A stretch of 64,000 nucleotides of DNA from Streptomyces sp. NBC_01497 (GCF_036250695.1 NZ_CP109427.1:7998001-8062000); one strand, 5' to 3'. Positions 52,346 through 61,811 are shown, numbered from the stretch's first letter. The notes: generated by a model from the sequence alone, not told the origin. Numbers and translations are program-made.

Positions 52346-53817
52346 ACGGCGGGCGCGCCGCGGCCGGTTCGGCCCGCGCCGCGAAGAACCGGCCCGTCAC
52401 TCAGCCTTCTTCGTCCCCGCCACCCCTGCAGGCGTCCGGACCCCCGGCGACCGGGCACCGTTCACCCGTCCCCGTCCCCGTCCCCGTCCCCCTCCCCGTC
52501 CATCCGGCGCCGCGCTCCCCGGCCACCGCCCGCGACGCGCTGCCGGCCCGGCCGGCCTCTCGGGTCCGGGGCGGTGTGTCCCGGGCCGCGGCCGCGCCGA
52601 CCTCCTCGGCGGGGCGCCGCGCCACCACCGCGGGTGCGCTGGTCGCCGCGACGGCAGTTTTCCTCGTGACCGTCCCGCTGTTCCGGCACTTCTTCGACAT
52701 CGGCGTCTACTACGGCACCGTCGACGCGTGGACGCACCACGGGGGCCGCATCTACGACTACGTACGCCCCGGCACCCACTACGGCTTCACCTATCCGCCG
52801 TTCGCCGCCGTCGTGATGGCTCCGATGGCGCTGGTGTCGTGGCCCGGCGCCGTCGCGATCGGCCTCGCCCTCTCGGCCCTCGCGTCCTGCCTGCTGCTGT
52901 ACTGGTGGCTGGATCACGTCATACGCCGCCAGGGCTGGCGGCCCTGGTTCGCGTACACCGTCATCGGCTGTCTCTTCGCGCTCCTCGAACCGGTCAACGA
53001 CACCTTCAGCTTCGGCCAGGTCAACCTCGTCCTCGTCGTGCTCGTCCAGGCGGACGCCCGGCTGCTGGCCACCGGGCGCGGCCGGTACGCGGGTGTCGCC
53101 ACCGGGCTGGCCGCCGCCGTGAAGCTCACCCCAGCCCTGTTCATCGGCTACCTCCTCGTCACCGGGCGCCGCAGGCAGGCCGCCGTCGCGGCGGGCACCG
53201 CTGCCGCGGCCACCCTGCTCGCCGCGGCGGTCGATCCCGGCGCGTCGCGGACGTTCTGGACCGGCGCCCTCTTCGACACCGGCCGCGTCGGCCGGCTCTC
53301 GTACGTCTCCAACCAGTCCTTGCAGGGTGTGCTGGCCCGCCTCGCGCCCGGCTCCGACACCCACACGGCGTGGCTGCTGTGCGCCGCCGCCGTGCTCGCC
53401 GTCTGGATCCGCAGGGCCCGGGCCGCCGTGGCAGCCGGCGACGACCCCGCGGGGTTCGCCCTGACCGGCCTTGCTGCCTGCCTGGTCAGCCCCGTCACCT
53501 GGGTGCACCACCTGGTGTGGGCCCTGCCCGCGCTCGCGGTGCTCCTCGACGGGGGTCTCCGGCGCCGCGCGCGGGGTCCGCTGGCGCTCTGCGCGGTGCT
53601 GTACGTCCTCCTGTGCAGCTCTCTCGTATGGCTGTGGCACGACGGGTCCACCGGGCCGCTCGCGTTCGTCGGCTCGAACGCGTTCGTCTGGATCACGCTC
53701 GGGCTGCTCGTGGCGCTCCCGGCGCGCGCCCCGGCGCCGACCGGGCAGCGCGCGGGCAGCGGAGGGGGAGAAGGGCCGACCGGGGGGCCCTTGTCCCCGG
53801 ATGACCCCTCTCGTTAG
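52342..53817 (+). CDS. GT87 (DUF2029) membrane glycosyltransferase
   Basis: This 491-residue multi-span GT-C-fold protein belongs to GT87 (DUF2029), related to PimE-like mannosyltransferases. The likely catalytic acidic residue is in FDIGVYYGTVDAWTHHGGRIYD. YPPFAAVVMAPM, GQVNLVLVVLV and KLTPALFIGYLL are family blocks. A disordered N-terminal region (about 1-90) includes a VPVPVPVPVPLPV run encoded by repeated GTCCCC. GTG at 52342 overlaps the MptB-like stop as GTGA. Together with MptB it probably adds mannose to a lipid or protein acceptor outside the membrane. Confidence 0.85.
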   Translation: MNGGRAAAGSARAAKNRPVTQPSSSPPPLQASGPPATGHRSPVPVPVPVPLPVHPAPRSPATARDALPARPASRVRGGVSRAAAAPTSSAGRRATTAGALVAATAVFLVTVPLFRHFFDIGVYYGTVDAWTHHGGRIYDYVRPGTHYGFTYPPFAAVVMAPMALVSWPGAVAIGLALSALASCLLLYWWLDHVIRRQGWRPWFAYTVIGCLFALLEPVNDTFSFGQVNLVLVVLVQADARLLATGRGRYAGVATGLAAAVKLTPALFIGYLLVTGRRRQAAVAAGTAAAATLLAAAVDPGASRTFWTGALFDTGRVGRLSYVSNQSLQGVLARLAPGSDTHTAWLLCAAAVLAVWIRRARAAVAAGDDPAGFALTGLAACLVSPVTWVHHLVWALPALAVLLDGGLRRRARGPLALCAVLYVLLCSSLVWLWHDGSTGPLAFVGSNAFVWITLGLLVALPARAPAPTGQRAGSGGGEGPTGGPLSPDDPSR

Positions 53818-53915
53818 GGTCAATGGGCTGACCAGGGCATCCCCGTGCCCCGGTAGGCCCGTCAGGTCAGGCCCGTCCCGGCGGCCGTCGGGAGTGAACG
53901 AGAAAGAAGCGGTTC

Positions 53916-54884
53916 GTGCGCTACACGCGGTTGGGCAACACCGGTCTTGAGGTCTCCGCCATCACCCTGGGCTGTATGAGCTTCGGCGAGCCCGAGCGGG
54001 GCACGCACCCCTGGAGTCTCGGCGAGGAGGCGAGCCGGGCCCTCATCAAGCAGGCACTGGACGCCGGCATCACCACCTTCGACACGGCGAACGTCTACTC
54101 GGACGGGTCGAGCGAGGAGATCACCGGCCGGGCGCTGAAGGACTTCGCGCGCCGCGACGAGGTCGTCATCGCGACCAAGATCTTCAACCGGATGCGGCCC
54201 GGCCCGAACGGCGCGGGCCTCTCGCGCAAGGCCATCCTCGCGGAGATCGACAACAGCCTGCGCCGGCTCGGCACCGACTACGTCGACCTCTACCAGATCC
54301 ACCGCTGGGACCCGCTCACCCCCATCGAGGAGACCCTGGAGGCCCTGCACGACGTGGTCAAGGCCGGCAAGGCGCGTTACATAGGTGCCAGTTCGATGTA
54401 CACCTGGCAGTTCGCCAAGGCGCTCTACACCGCGGACCTGCACGGCTGGACGCGGTTCGTGTCCATGCAGAACCACTACAACCTGATCTACCGCGAGGAG
54501 GAGCGGGACATGCTCCCCTTCTGCGCCGACCAGGGCATCGGCGTCATCCCGTGGAGTCCGCTCGCCCGCGGCAGGCTCACGAGGCCCTGGGACGCGCAGA
54601 CGGCGCGCTCCGACACCGACGGGTTCGGCAAGACGCTGTACCACCCCGAGGACCGGACCGTGGTGGAGCGGGTCGCCGACGTGGCGCTCAAGCACTCCGT
54701 CTCCCCTGCGCAGGTGGCGCTGGCCTGGGTCTCGCAGCGGCCCGTCGTGACGTCGCCCATCGTCGGCGTCACCCGCTCCGGGCAGTTGGAGGACGCCGTG
54801 GCCTCCCTCGACCTGCGCCTGGAGGCGGACGAGGTCGCGCAGTTGGAGGAGGCGTACCGGCCGCACAGCGTCGCCGGTCACTGA
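53916..54884 (+). CDS. Aldo/keto reductase family protein
   Basis: This 322-residue (beta/alpha)8 reductase resembles the AKR group of YajO/YakC-type enzymes. The tetrad is Asp/Tyr in FDTANVYSDG, Lys in VIATKIF and His in DLYQIHRWD; the cofactor loop is TSPIVGVTRSGQLED. It is cytosolic and NADPH-dependent, with unknown substrate. The start is GTG with AAGAAG upstream. A terminator hairpin (54900-54928) follows directly. Confidence 0.92.
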   Translation: MRYTRLGNTGLEVSAITLGCMSFGEPERGTHPWSLGEEASRALIKQALDAGITTFDTANVYSDGSSEEITGRALKDFARRDEVVIATKIFNRMRPGPNGAGLSRKAILAEIDNSLRRLGTDYVDLYQIHRWDPLTPIEETLEALHDVVKAGKARYIGASSMYTWQFAKALYTADLHGWTRFVSMQNHYNLIYREEERDMLPFCADQGIGVIPWSPLARGRLTRPWDAQTARSDTDGFGKTLYHPEDRTVVERVADVALKHSVSPAQVALAWVSQRPVVTSPIVGVTRSGQLEDAVASLDLRLEADEVAQLEEAYRPHSVAGH

Positions 54885-54899
54885 CCACCCCGTGAGAGG

Positions 54900-54928
54900 G
54901 ACGCCGCCTCGGGGCCCGGGGCGGCGTC
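54900..54928 (+). terminator. Terminator between aldo/keto reductase and def
   Basis: GACGCCGCC (54900-54908) pairs with GGCGGCGTC (54920-54928). It lies 15 bases after the reductase stop and 15 bases before the deformylase start. Confidence 0.7.
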
Positions 54929-54943
54929 TGGCAGGCTTGTTGC

Positions 54944-55600
54944 ATGCGAACCAGGACCCCAGTCGAACTCGTGGACGCCCTCCTCGAAGGCGAGCGGCCC
55001 GCCGCCGTCGTCAGCGCGGGCGACCCGGTGCTGCGCCGGCCCGTCCCGCCGTACGAGGGGGAGCTCGGCCCGGACCGTCTCGCCCGCCTCGTCGCCGCGA
55101 TGCGCGAGACGCTGCACGCCGCCCCGGGTGTGGGCCTCGCGGCCCCGCAGATCGGGATCCCGCTGCGACTCGCCGTCATCGAGGACCCCGCGGAGGTGCC
55201 CGAGGAGGTCGCCGTGGTCAGGGGGCGGGTGCCGCAGCCCTTCCGGGTCCTGGTCAACCCGCGCTACGAGGCGGCCGGCCCGGGGCGGGCAGCGTTCTTC
55301 GAGGGCTGCCTGAGCGTGCCGGGCTGGGGCGCCGTGACCGTACGCCACGCCGCGGTCCGCCTGCGCGGCCAGGACGAGCACGGCAGGGAACTGGACGAGG
55401 AGTTCGCCGGGTGGCCCGCCCGCATCGTCCAGCACGAGACCGACCACCTCGACGGGACGCTGTACCTCGACATCGCCGAGATCCGGTCCCTGTCCAGCAC
55501 CCAGGACGTGCGCGACCGCTGGTCGCAGCCGACCCCGGAGGCCGCCGCGCGCGACCTCGGGTTCGACCTGCCGGGCAACGCGAGGGAGGCGGGGGCATGA
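54944..55600 (+). CDS. def: Peptide deformylase
   Basis: This 218-residue Fe(II)/Zn hydrolase removes the N-formyl group from nascent proteins. Motif 1 GVGLAAPQIG, motif 2 EGCLSVPG (metal Cys) and motif 3 QHETDHLDG (two metal His and catalytic Glu) are intact. Streptomyces usually carry several def genes, and this one lies beside neither fmt nor other translation genes. Start ATG at 54944 has no clear ribosome-binding site. Confidence 0.95.
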   Translation: MRTRTPVELVDALLEGERPAAVVSAGDPVLRRPVPPYEGELGPDRLARLVAAMRETLHAAPGVGLAAPQIGIPLRLAVIEDPAEVPEEVAVVRGRVPQPFRVLVNPRYEAAGPGRAAFFEGCLSVPGWGAVTVRHAAVRLRGQDEHGRELDEEFAGWPARIVQHETDHLDGTLYLDIAEIRSLSSTQDVRDRWSQPTPEAAARDLGFDLPGNAREAGA

Positions 55601-55685
55601 GACGAAGACCGGCACATCCCTGGATGATCGCCGAATCACCTGCCAGAATCGGCTGGGTGAAAGGGTGTCAGGCGGTGATCGCACG

Positions 55686-56564
55686 ATGAGTGAGGCCCGG
55701 CCGGGAGGTTCCGGCGGTGCCAGCGCCCCCACAGTCCTGCGCATGGTGATCGGCAAGCGTCTTCTCGCGCTGCGCGAGCGCGCCGGAGCGAGCCGGGAGA
55801 GTGCGGCCCGGCTGCTGGATGTCACCCCGCTGACCATCCGCAGGATGGAGAACTCCGAGGTCACCTTCAAACTGCCGTATGTGCGGCTGCTGTTGGGTCT
55901 GTACGGAGTCGACTCCGCGGAGGCCGACCAGTTCGTGGAACTGGTCAAGGCCGCCAACAAGCCGGGATGGTGGCACCGTTACCGCGACGCGGTACCGGGG
56001 TGGTTCGGCGCCTACGTCAGCCTGGAGGACGAGGCCAGCCTGATCAGGGCCTACGAACCCCACTACGTGCCTGGCCTGTTGCAGACCGAGGAGTACGCCA
56101 GGGGGGTGCTCGGCGCGGGCATGCCCCGGAACGCGGAGGTCCTTGAGCGGCGGGTCGCGCTGCGCGTCAAGCGTCAGCAGCTGCTGACCAAGGCCGACGC
56201 CCCGATGCTCTGGATCCTCATGGAGGAGGCCGTGCTGAGCCGGCCGGTGGGCGACACCGGTGTGATGGACGGCCAGTTGGACCGGCTCATCGAGGCGACC
56301 ACGCTGCCGAACGTCACACTCCAGCTGCTGCCGTTCTCGATCGGACCGCACCTCGGTGCCTTCGGCCCCTTCCACCTGTTCCGTTTCGACGTGGTGGAAC
56401 TGCCGGACATCGTCTACACCGAGAACCTCACCGGCGCCGTCTACCTCGACCGGCGGCCCGACAGCTCCGCCTACCTGGAGGTGCTCGACAACCTCTCGGC
56501 GCGCGCCCGGTCCGTGCGGGAGAGCCGTGACGAGCTGCGAAGAATACGCGCGGATTACTCGTGA
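55686..56564 (+). CDS. XRE-family regulator with DUF5753 domain
   Basis: This 292-residue protein starts with an HTH (GKRLLALRERAGASRESAAR, LLDVTPLTIRRMEN, about 20-60) and continues with the DUF5753 (Scr1-type) region (AYEPHYVPGLLQTEEYAR, MEEAVLSRPVG, TLQLLPFSIGPHLGAFGPFH, DIVYTENLTGAVYLD). In Streptomyces these regulators are usually paired with a small DUF397 protein. None is present here; the next gene is on the opposite strand. I chose ATG at 55686; a GTG at 55665 would add seven residues. Target genes are unknown. Confidence 0.88.
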   Translation: MSEARPGGSGGASAPTVLRMVIGKRLLALRERAGASRESAARLLDVTPLTIRRMENSEVTFKLPYVRLLLGLYGVDSAEADQFVELVKAANKPGWWHRYRDAVPGWFGAYVSLEDEASLIRAYEPHYVPGLLQTEEYARGVLGAGMPRNAEVLERRVALRVKRQQLLTKADAPMLWILMEEAVLSRPVGDTGVMDGQLDRLIEATTLPNVTLQLLPFSIGPHLGAFGPFHLFRFDVVELPDIVYTENLTGAVYLDRRPDSSAYLEVLDNLSARARSVRESRDELRRIRADYS

Positions 56565-56614
56565 GGGCGGTGCGCCGGCCCGGCGTGCCCGTACGCCTCC
56601 TCCGGGTGCCGGGC

Positions 56615-57769
56615 CTACGCGGTGGCGCCGGGTACGGTCCCGTGCACCTGCCGCAGGAAGGCCGCGTTGTCCGGGGTGCTCCTGAGGCGGTCGAGCAGGG
56701 TCTCCAGGCCCCCTTGGCCCTCGCGGCCGCGCAGGGCCCGGCGCAGTCCCCGTACGGTTGCCAACTCTCCTGGCGAGAGCAGGAGTTCCTCGCGCCGTGT
56801 GCCCGAGGGGGCGATGTCGACGGCGGGGAAGATCCGGCGGTCGGCCGCCGCGCGGTCGAGCCGGAGTTCCATGTTCCCCGTGCTCTTGAGCTCCTCGAAG
56901 TAGAAGTCGTCCGCGCGTGAACCCGTCTCCACGAGGGCCGTCGCGAGGATCGTCAGCGAGCCGGCCTCCTCGGTGCGGCGGGCGGCGCCGAACAGCCGCT
57001 TGGGGCCGAGGAGCGCGCCCGCGTCCACGCCGCCGCTGAGCGTACGCCCGCCGGACGAGGCCGCGTTGTTGTGTGCCCGGCACAGTCGGGTCAGCGAGTC
57101 GAGCAGCAGCACGACGTCCTCGCCGCGCTCCACCCGCCGCTTGGCGGTCTCGACGGCGAGCCCGGCGAGTGCGATGTGCTCCTTGGCGGGCCGGTCGAAG
57201 GTGGACGCGAACACCTGGCCGCGCACGGACCTGCGCATGTCGGTGACCTCCTCGGGCCGTTCGTCGAGGAGCAGCACCATCAGGGCGCACTCCGGGTGGT
57301 TGTGGGCCACAGCCGCGGCGATCTGCTGGAGCAGGACGGTCTTTCCGGTCTTCGGCGGCGCGACGATCAGTCCCCGCTGTCCCTTGCCGACGGGGGCGAC
57401 GAGGTCGAGGACACGGCCCGCGAGGCCGCCGCGCGGGGTCTCGAACCGCAGCCGCCCGGCCGGGTGGAGAGGAGTCAGGTCCTGGAAGCGGGGCCTGGCG
57501 GTGAGCGTTTCCGGCGGCAGCCCGGCGAGCCGTTCGACTCGGGTGAGGGCACGGCCGCCCTCGCGAACGCCCTCGACCGCGTCGCCGGTCCGCAGGCCGA
57601 AGCGGCGGATCAACGCGGCCGGTACCTGAAGGTCGCCCGGCTCCGGCAACAGGCCGGGTCCGCGCAGGAATCCGTGCCCCGCGGGCGTGATGTCGAGGAT
57701 CCCCGCCGCCGGCGCGGCCTGGTGCCCGTCGGTCGCCGCGGGGGAGCGGTGGAGTGTGGTGGTGGTCAT
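56615..57769 (-). CDS. rho: Short Rho-type transcription termination factor
   Basis: This 384-residue RecA-fold RNA translocase has the main Rho motifs: HGFLRGPG and LPEPGDLQVPAALIRRFGLR (RNA-binding region), Walker A APPKTGKT (137-144), LLLDERPEEVTDM, Walker B LLLDSLTRL (221-229), SGGVDAGALLGPKRLFGAAR and DRRIFPAVDIAPSGTRREEL (Arg-finger region). Housekeeping actinobacterial Rho proteins carry a large Arg-rich N-terminal insert and are much longer, so this is likely a second, compact paralogue. The start at 57769 has GAAAGG upstream. In other proteins the Walker A site is usually PPKAGKT, here PPKTGKT. Whether it terminates transcription generally or at special sites is unknown. Confidence 0.88.
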   Translation of the reverse strand: MTTTTLHRSPAATDGHQAAPAAGILDITPAGHGFLRGPGLLPEPGDLQVPAALIRRFGLRTGDAVEGVREGGRALTRVERLAGLPPETLTARPRFQDLTPLHPAGRLRFETPRGGLAGRVLDLVAPVGKGQRGLIVAPPKTGKTVLLQQIAAAVAHNHPECALMVLLLDERPEEVTDMRRSVRGQVFASTFDRPAKEHIALAGLAVETAKRRVERGEDVVLLLDSLTRLCRAHNNAASSGGRTLSGGVDAGALLGPKRLFGAARRTEEAGSLTILATALVETGSRADDFYFEELKSTGNMELRLDRAAADRRIFPAVDIAPSGTRREELLLSPGELATVRGLRRALRGREGQGGLETLLDRLRSTPDNAAFLRQVHGTVPGATA

Positions 57770-58092
57770 GAAGTGCCTTTCGCATACGGCGGATCGGCCG
57801 CTGACCGGCCGGTGGTGGAGCGGGAGGGGGTTGTGCCAGGCCCGTTCGTCGGGCGGCGGCCGTCCATCGTCAGAGCTCCGACACGCACGCCAACGGGTAC
57901 GTGAAACAGGAGCTGGTGAGATCCGAGAGGCCAGTACGGACGCGCTGCGACCCACCGCTCCATGCGGTTTGTGGGATCGGGCGTACGACGTACTGGACGA
58001 AGACTACCACGACCGGGCGGCGGCATGGGCGGGGACCGCGGGGGCGCCGCGTCATCTGGCCCCTGTGATCGTTCTGATCTAGTTTCGAGGCC
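57770..58092. promoter_or_regulatory. Divergent promoter region, rho paralogue / amidohydrolase
   Basis: 323 bases between divergent genes. A palindrome GTACGACGTAC (57983-57993) lies near the middle. TAGTTT at 58080-58085 ends seven bases before the amidohydrolase ATG and could be its -10. No gene was seen. Confidence 0.4.
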
Positions 58093-58980
58093 ATGTCCCG
58101 ACCACTCCCCCTCGCACTGGTCCAGGCGCCTCCCCACCCGGCCTCCGCTGCCTTCGCCGGCTTCGCCTCGGACACCGAACACCTGCTGGGCCGCCTCCCC
58201 GGCACCCGGATGGTGATCCATCCCGAAATGCACCTGTGCGGCGTCGATCCCGGCGCGCCGGACAACCACGAGCAGCTCAGGGCCGCCGCCGAACCGCTCG
58301 ACGGTCCCCGCGTCACCGCGCTCGCCGAACTCGCCGGCGACCTGAAGGTGTGGCTGCTGCCCGGCACGGTGTGCGAACTCGGCTCCGGTGGTGAGCTGTT
58401 CAACACCGCGCTCGCGTTCTCACCCGAGGGCCGCCTCGTCGCCTCGTACCGCAAGATCTTCCCGTGGCGCCCCTACGAGCCCTACGACGCGGGCGACCGC
58501 TTCGTCGTCTTCGACGTCCCGGACACGGGACGGATCGGTTTCTCCGTCTGCTACGACGCGTGGTACCCCGAGGTGACCCGCCATCTGGCGTGGATGGGGG
58601 CCGAGGTGGTCGTCAACCCGGTGATGACCACGACCGCGGACCGTGCGCAGGAGATCGTGCTCGCGCGGGCCAACGCCATCGTCAACCAGGTCCATGTGGT
58701 GAGTGTGAACACCGCGGGTCCGGTCGGCACGGGGCGCAGCCTCACCGTCGACCCGGAGGGGCGCGTGCGCGTCGAAGCGCCGTCCGAGGCGCCCACCGTG
58801 CTGACCGATGTGCTGGACCTGGACGACGTGACGCGGGTCAGGAAGTACGGCACCGCCGGCGTCACCCGTGTGTGGGACGTGTTCGGCGAGGACGACAGCC
58901 CGCTCGAACTGCCCCTGTACGGGGGCCGGATCGATCCCCGCCAGTGGCGACCGGCGACGGCGGGGGAGGCCCGCGCATGA
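58093..58980 (+). CDS. Carbon-nitrogen hydrolase (nitrilase superfamily)
   Basis: This 295-residue protein has the nitrilase-superfamily triad: Glu in VIHPEMHL, Lys in ASYRKIFPW and Cys in GFSVCYDAWYPE. Members hydrolyse amides or nitriles (for example omega-amidase, N-carbamoyl amine hydrolase). The stop codon overlaps the start of an APC permease gene (ATGA), so the pair is translationally coupled and the permease may import the amide. The substrate is unknown. Confidence 0.9.
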   Translation: MSRPLPLALVQAPPHPASAAFAGFASDTEHLLGRLPGTRMVIHPEMHLCGVDPGAPDNHEQLRAAAEPLDGPRVTALAELAGDLKVWLLPGTVCELGSGGELFNTALAFSPEGRLVASYRKIFPWRPYEPYDAGDRFVVFDVPDTGRIGFSVCYDAWYPEVTRHLAWMGAEVVVNPVMTTTADRAQEIVLARANAIVNQVHVVSVNTAGPVGTGRSLTVDPEGRVRVEAPSEAPTVLTDVLDLDDVTRVRKYGTAGVTRVWDVFGEDDSPLELPLYGGRIDPRQWRPATAGEARA

Positions 58981-60395
58981 GTTCGTCGACCCCTTCGTCA
59001 CCCTCCGGGCCGTCCTCGCCCTCTGAGCCGTCCTCACCGAAGCTGAACAGGACGCTGGGCCTTCGGTCCGTCGTCCTGTTCGGCCTCGCGTACATGACCC
59101 CGCTGATCGTGCTCGGCACCTTCGGCGTCGTCGCCGACGCGACCCACGGCGCGGTGCCCATCGCGTACGCGCTGGCGCTGGTCGCCATGCTGTTCACCGC
59201 GCACAGTTACGGCCGGATGGCCGCCACGCACCCCGTGGCGGGCTCCGCATACACGTATGTCAGCCGCGCGATCGACGGCCGCGTCGGGTTCCTGATCGGC
59301 TGGGCCACCCTGCTCGACTACTTCTTCCTGCCGATGGTGATCTGGCTGATCGGCGCGTCCTATCTGCAGGCCCAGTGGCCGGGTGTGCCGTTCTGGGTGT
59401 GGATCCTCGCGTTCATCCTGCTCACCACCGCGCTCAACGTCCGGGGCATCAGGACCGCGGAGCGCGTCAACGACCTGCTGATGGTCTTCCAGGTGCTGGT
59501 CATCGCGGCGTTCGTCGTCCTGTCGGCCCACCACATCGTCCAGTTGCACGGCGGCGGCGGACTCGCGGACTCCACCCCCTTCTGGAACAACGCCACCACG
59601 GTCTCCGCGGTCTCCTCCGGAGCGGCGCTCGCCGCGTACTCCTTCCTGGGCTTCGACGCTGTCACGACCCTCACTGAGGAGACCGTCGACCCGCGCAGGA
59701 CCATGCCGCGCGCGATCCTGCTGATCGCCCTCATCGGCGGCGGCATCTTCGTCCTTGTGGCGTACGTCACCCAGCTCGCGCACCCCGGCAGCCACTTCGA
59801 CGACACCGGCTCGGCGGCCTTCGAGATCGCCAAGACCATCGGCGGCGACGTCTTCTCGTCGGTCTTCCTCGCCGGTCTGGTCGTCGCGCAGACGGCCTCG
59901 GGCATCGCGGCGCAGGCCAGCACCGCCCGGTTGCTGTATGCAATGGGGCGTGACGACGCGCTGCCCAGGCGTGTCTTCGGCTATATCCACCAGCGCTTCC
60001 GCACCCCCGCGTTCAATGTGCTGCTGACCGGGGCGGTGGGCCTGATCGCCCTGACGCTCGACGTGGCGACGTCCACGTCGTTCATCAACTTCGGTGCCTT
60101 CACCGCCTTCACCTTCGTCAACCTCTCGGTGATCGTGACCTTCATCAGAGAGCGCAGGGCCGGTCGTGCGCCGGGTGTCGCGGGCCACGTCGTCGCGCCG
60201 CTCATCGGCGCCGCCGTCGACGTGTGGCTGCTCGCGCACCTGGATGGCAGGGCCATCGAGCTGGGCCTCGCGTGGCTGGTCATCGGCATCCTCTATCTGG
60301 CATGGCTGACTCGTCTGTTCCGCAGGCCGCCCCCGGCTCTGGACTTCAGTGAGGACGACCCGCAGGATGACCAGCGGACAGTCGGAAAGGTCTGA
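58977..60395 (+). CDS. APC-family amino acid/amine permease
   Basis: This 472-residue, 12-helix permease of the APC superfamily resembles the PuuP/YhdG-like branch. LGLRSVVLFGLAYMTPLIVL, FTAHSYGRMAATHPVAGSAY, ALAAYSFLGFDAVTTLTEETVDP and RLLYAMGRDDALPRRVFG are typical. A Ser/Pro-rich N-terminus (SSSTPSSPSGPSSPSEPSSP) precedes helix 1. It is coupled to the amidohydrolase gene and probably imports an amine or amino acid. The substrate is inferred only from the partner. Confidence 0.9.
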   Translation: MSSSTPSSPSGPSSPSEPSSPKLNRTLGLRSVVLFGLAYMTPLIVLGTFGVVADATHGAVPIAYALALVAMLFTAHSYGRMAATHPVAGSAYTYVSRAIDGRVGFLIGWATLLDYFFLPMVIWLIGASYLQAQWPGVPFWVWILAFILLTTALNVRGIRTAERVNDLLMVFQVLVIAAFVVLSAHHIVQLHGGGGLADSTPFWNNATTVSAVSSGAALAAYSFLGFDAVTTLTEETVDPRRTMPRAILLIALIGGGIFVLVAYVTQLAHPGSHFDDTGSAAFEIAKTIGGDVFSSVFLAGLVVAQTASGIAAQASTARLLYAMGRDDALPRRVFGYIHQRFRTPAFNVLLTGAVGLIALTLDVATSTSFINFGAFTAFTFVNLSVIVTFIRERRAGRAPGVAGHVVAPLIGAAVDVWLLAHLDGRAIELGLAWLVIGILYLAWLTRLFRRPPPALDFSEDDPQDDQRTVGKV

Positions 60396-60479
60396 ACGTC
60401 CAACCATCGGACGGGTCGCCAAACGGGACGGCGGCTCTGGTTATCTTGTGGAGTCCGCCTCCGGTCCCGCATCTGTGAA

Positions 60480-61811
60480 ATGAGGCCGCTCACGGTGTCC
60501 TCCCGCCCTGTGACCCTGCTCAGCCTGGTACCCGCCGTCTTCCTTCCGGCGCTCACCTTCGAGACGGGCATGGGCGCGCTGGCGCCGATCCTCGCGCTCA
60601 GCGGCAGGGCACTCGGCGCCTCCGTGGGCGCCGCCGGGCTCGTCCTCGCCCTGCTCGGCGTCGGGCAGATCCTCGGCGACGTGCCGGCGGGCGCGCTCGC
60701 CGCCCGGCTCGGCGACCGCAAGGCCATGCTGGTGGCCGCGGGCGTCGCCGCGCTCACCCTGTGCGGCTGCGCGTTCGCCCGTACGGTGTGGGAGCTGGCG
60801 ATCGCCGTCACGGCGACGGGCGCGACCAACGCGGTGTTCGTGCTGGCCCGGCAGGCCTACCTGACCGAGGTCATCCCGGTCGGTCTGCGGGCCCGGGCGC
60901 TGTCGACGCTCGGTGGCATGTCGAGGGTGGGCGCCTTCATCGGACCGTTCATCGGCGCCGCCGTGCTGCGGGACCGGCCCGTGCACGACATCTACTGGCT
61001 GGCGCTCGGCTTCACCGCGGTCACCGCGGGTGTGCTGCTGTTCGTGCCGGACGTCTCCGATCCGACGTCCGCCCACGCGACGGGCGCCAGGAACCCCGTC
61101 TCGGTGCGCGCGGTGGTCCGCGACCACAAGCAGGTCTTCCTCACGCTCGGCATGGCGGTGCTGCTCGTCGGATCGGTCCGCGCGACCCGGCAGACCGTGC
61201 TGCCGCTGTGGGCCGAGCACCTCGGGCAGAACGCCTCCACAACGAGCGTCGTCTTCGGCATCGCCGGCCTGATCGACATGCTCACCTTCTACCCGTCGGG
61301 CATGGTCATGGACCGGCTCGGACGGCTGTGGGTCGCCATCCCGTCCATGCTGGTGCTCGGACTGACCCAGGCCGCCCTGCCCCTTACGCACGGGCTGGTC
61401 TCGCTGACGGTGGTCGCGATGCTGATGGGCTTCGGCAACGGCATCGGCAGCGGCATCCTGATGACACTCGGCGCGGATGTCGCGCCGCCCGGGACCCGGA
61501 CGCAGTTCCTCGGGGTGTGGCGGCTCTGCGCGGACTCGGGGAGCGCGGGCGGCCCTCTCGTCGTCTCCGCCGCCGCGTCGCTCGGCAGCCTCGCGGCCGG
61601 GATCGTCGCGATGGGCGCGATGGGCGTCGTCGCCGCGGGCGCCCTGCTGCGCTGGGTGCCGCGGTATTCGGAGTTCGCCACCACCGGCACCCGCCACCGG
61701 CGCAGCACGGTCGCCGCCGTGTCCCTGCCACCGGCCGCACCGCCGCCGCAGCCGGAGCGGATACAGCCGGCCCAGGGCGCGGAACACGGGGAACGCGTCG
61801 ACGAGGCGTGA
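60480..61811 (+). CDS. MFS transporter
   Basis: This 443-residue, 12-helix major facilitator protein has the motif-A loop ALAARLGDRKAML after helix 2, ATGATNAVFVLARQAYLTE in the first half, and SGMVMDRLGRLWVAIPS in the second half. The C-terminus is Pro/Gln-rich and cytosolic. It is a likely exporter of drugs or metabolites. ATG at 60480 is the first start; GTG at 60495, with TGAGG upstream, is a good alternative. It stands alone in its unit after a short spacer. Confidence 0.88.
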   Translation: MRPLTVSSRPVTLLSLVPAVFLPALTFETGMGALAPILALSGRALGASVGAAGLVLALLGVGQILGDVPAGALAARLGDRKAMLVAAGVAALTLCGCAFARTVWELAIAVTATGATNAVFVLARQAYLTEVIPVGLRARALSTLGGMSRVGAFIGPFIGAAVLRDRPVHDIYWLALGFTAVTAGVLLFVPDVSDPTSAHATGARNPVSVRAVVRDHKQVFLTLGMAVLLVGSVRATRQTVLPLWAEHLGQNASTTSVVFGIAGLIDMLTFYPSGMVMDRLGRLWVAIPSMLVLGLTQAALPLTHGLVSLTVVAMLMGFGNGIGSGILMTLGADVAPPGTRTQFLGVWRLCADSGSAGGPLVVSAAASLGSLAAGIVAMGAMGVVAAGALLRWVPRYSEFATTGTRHRRSTVAAVSLPPAAPPPQPERIQPAQGAEHGERVDEA

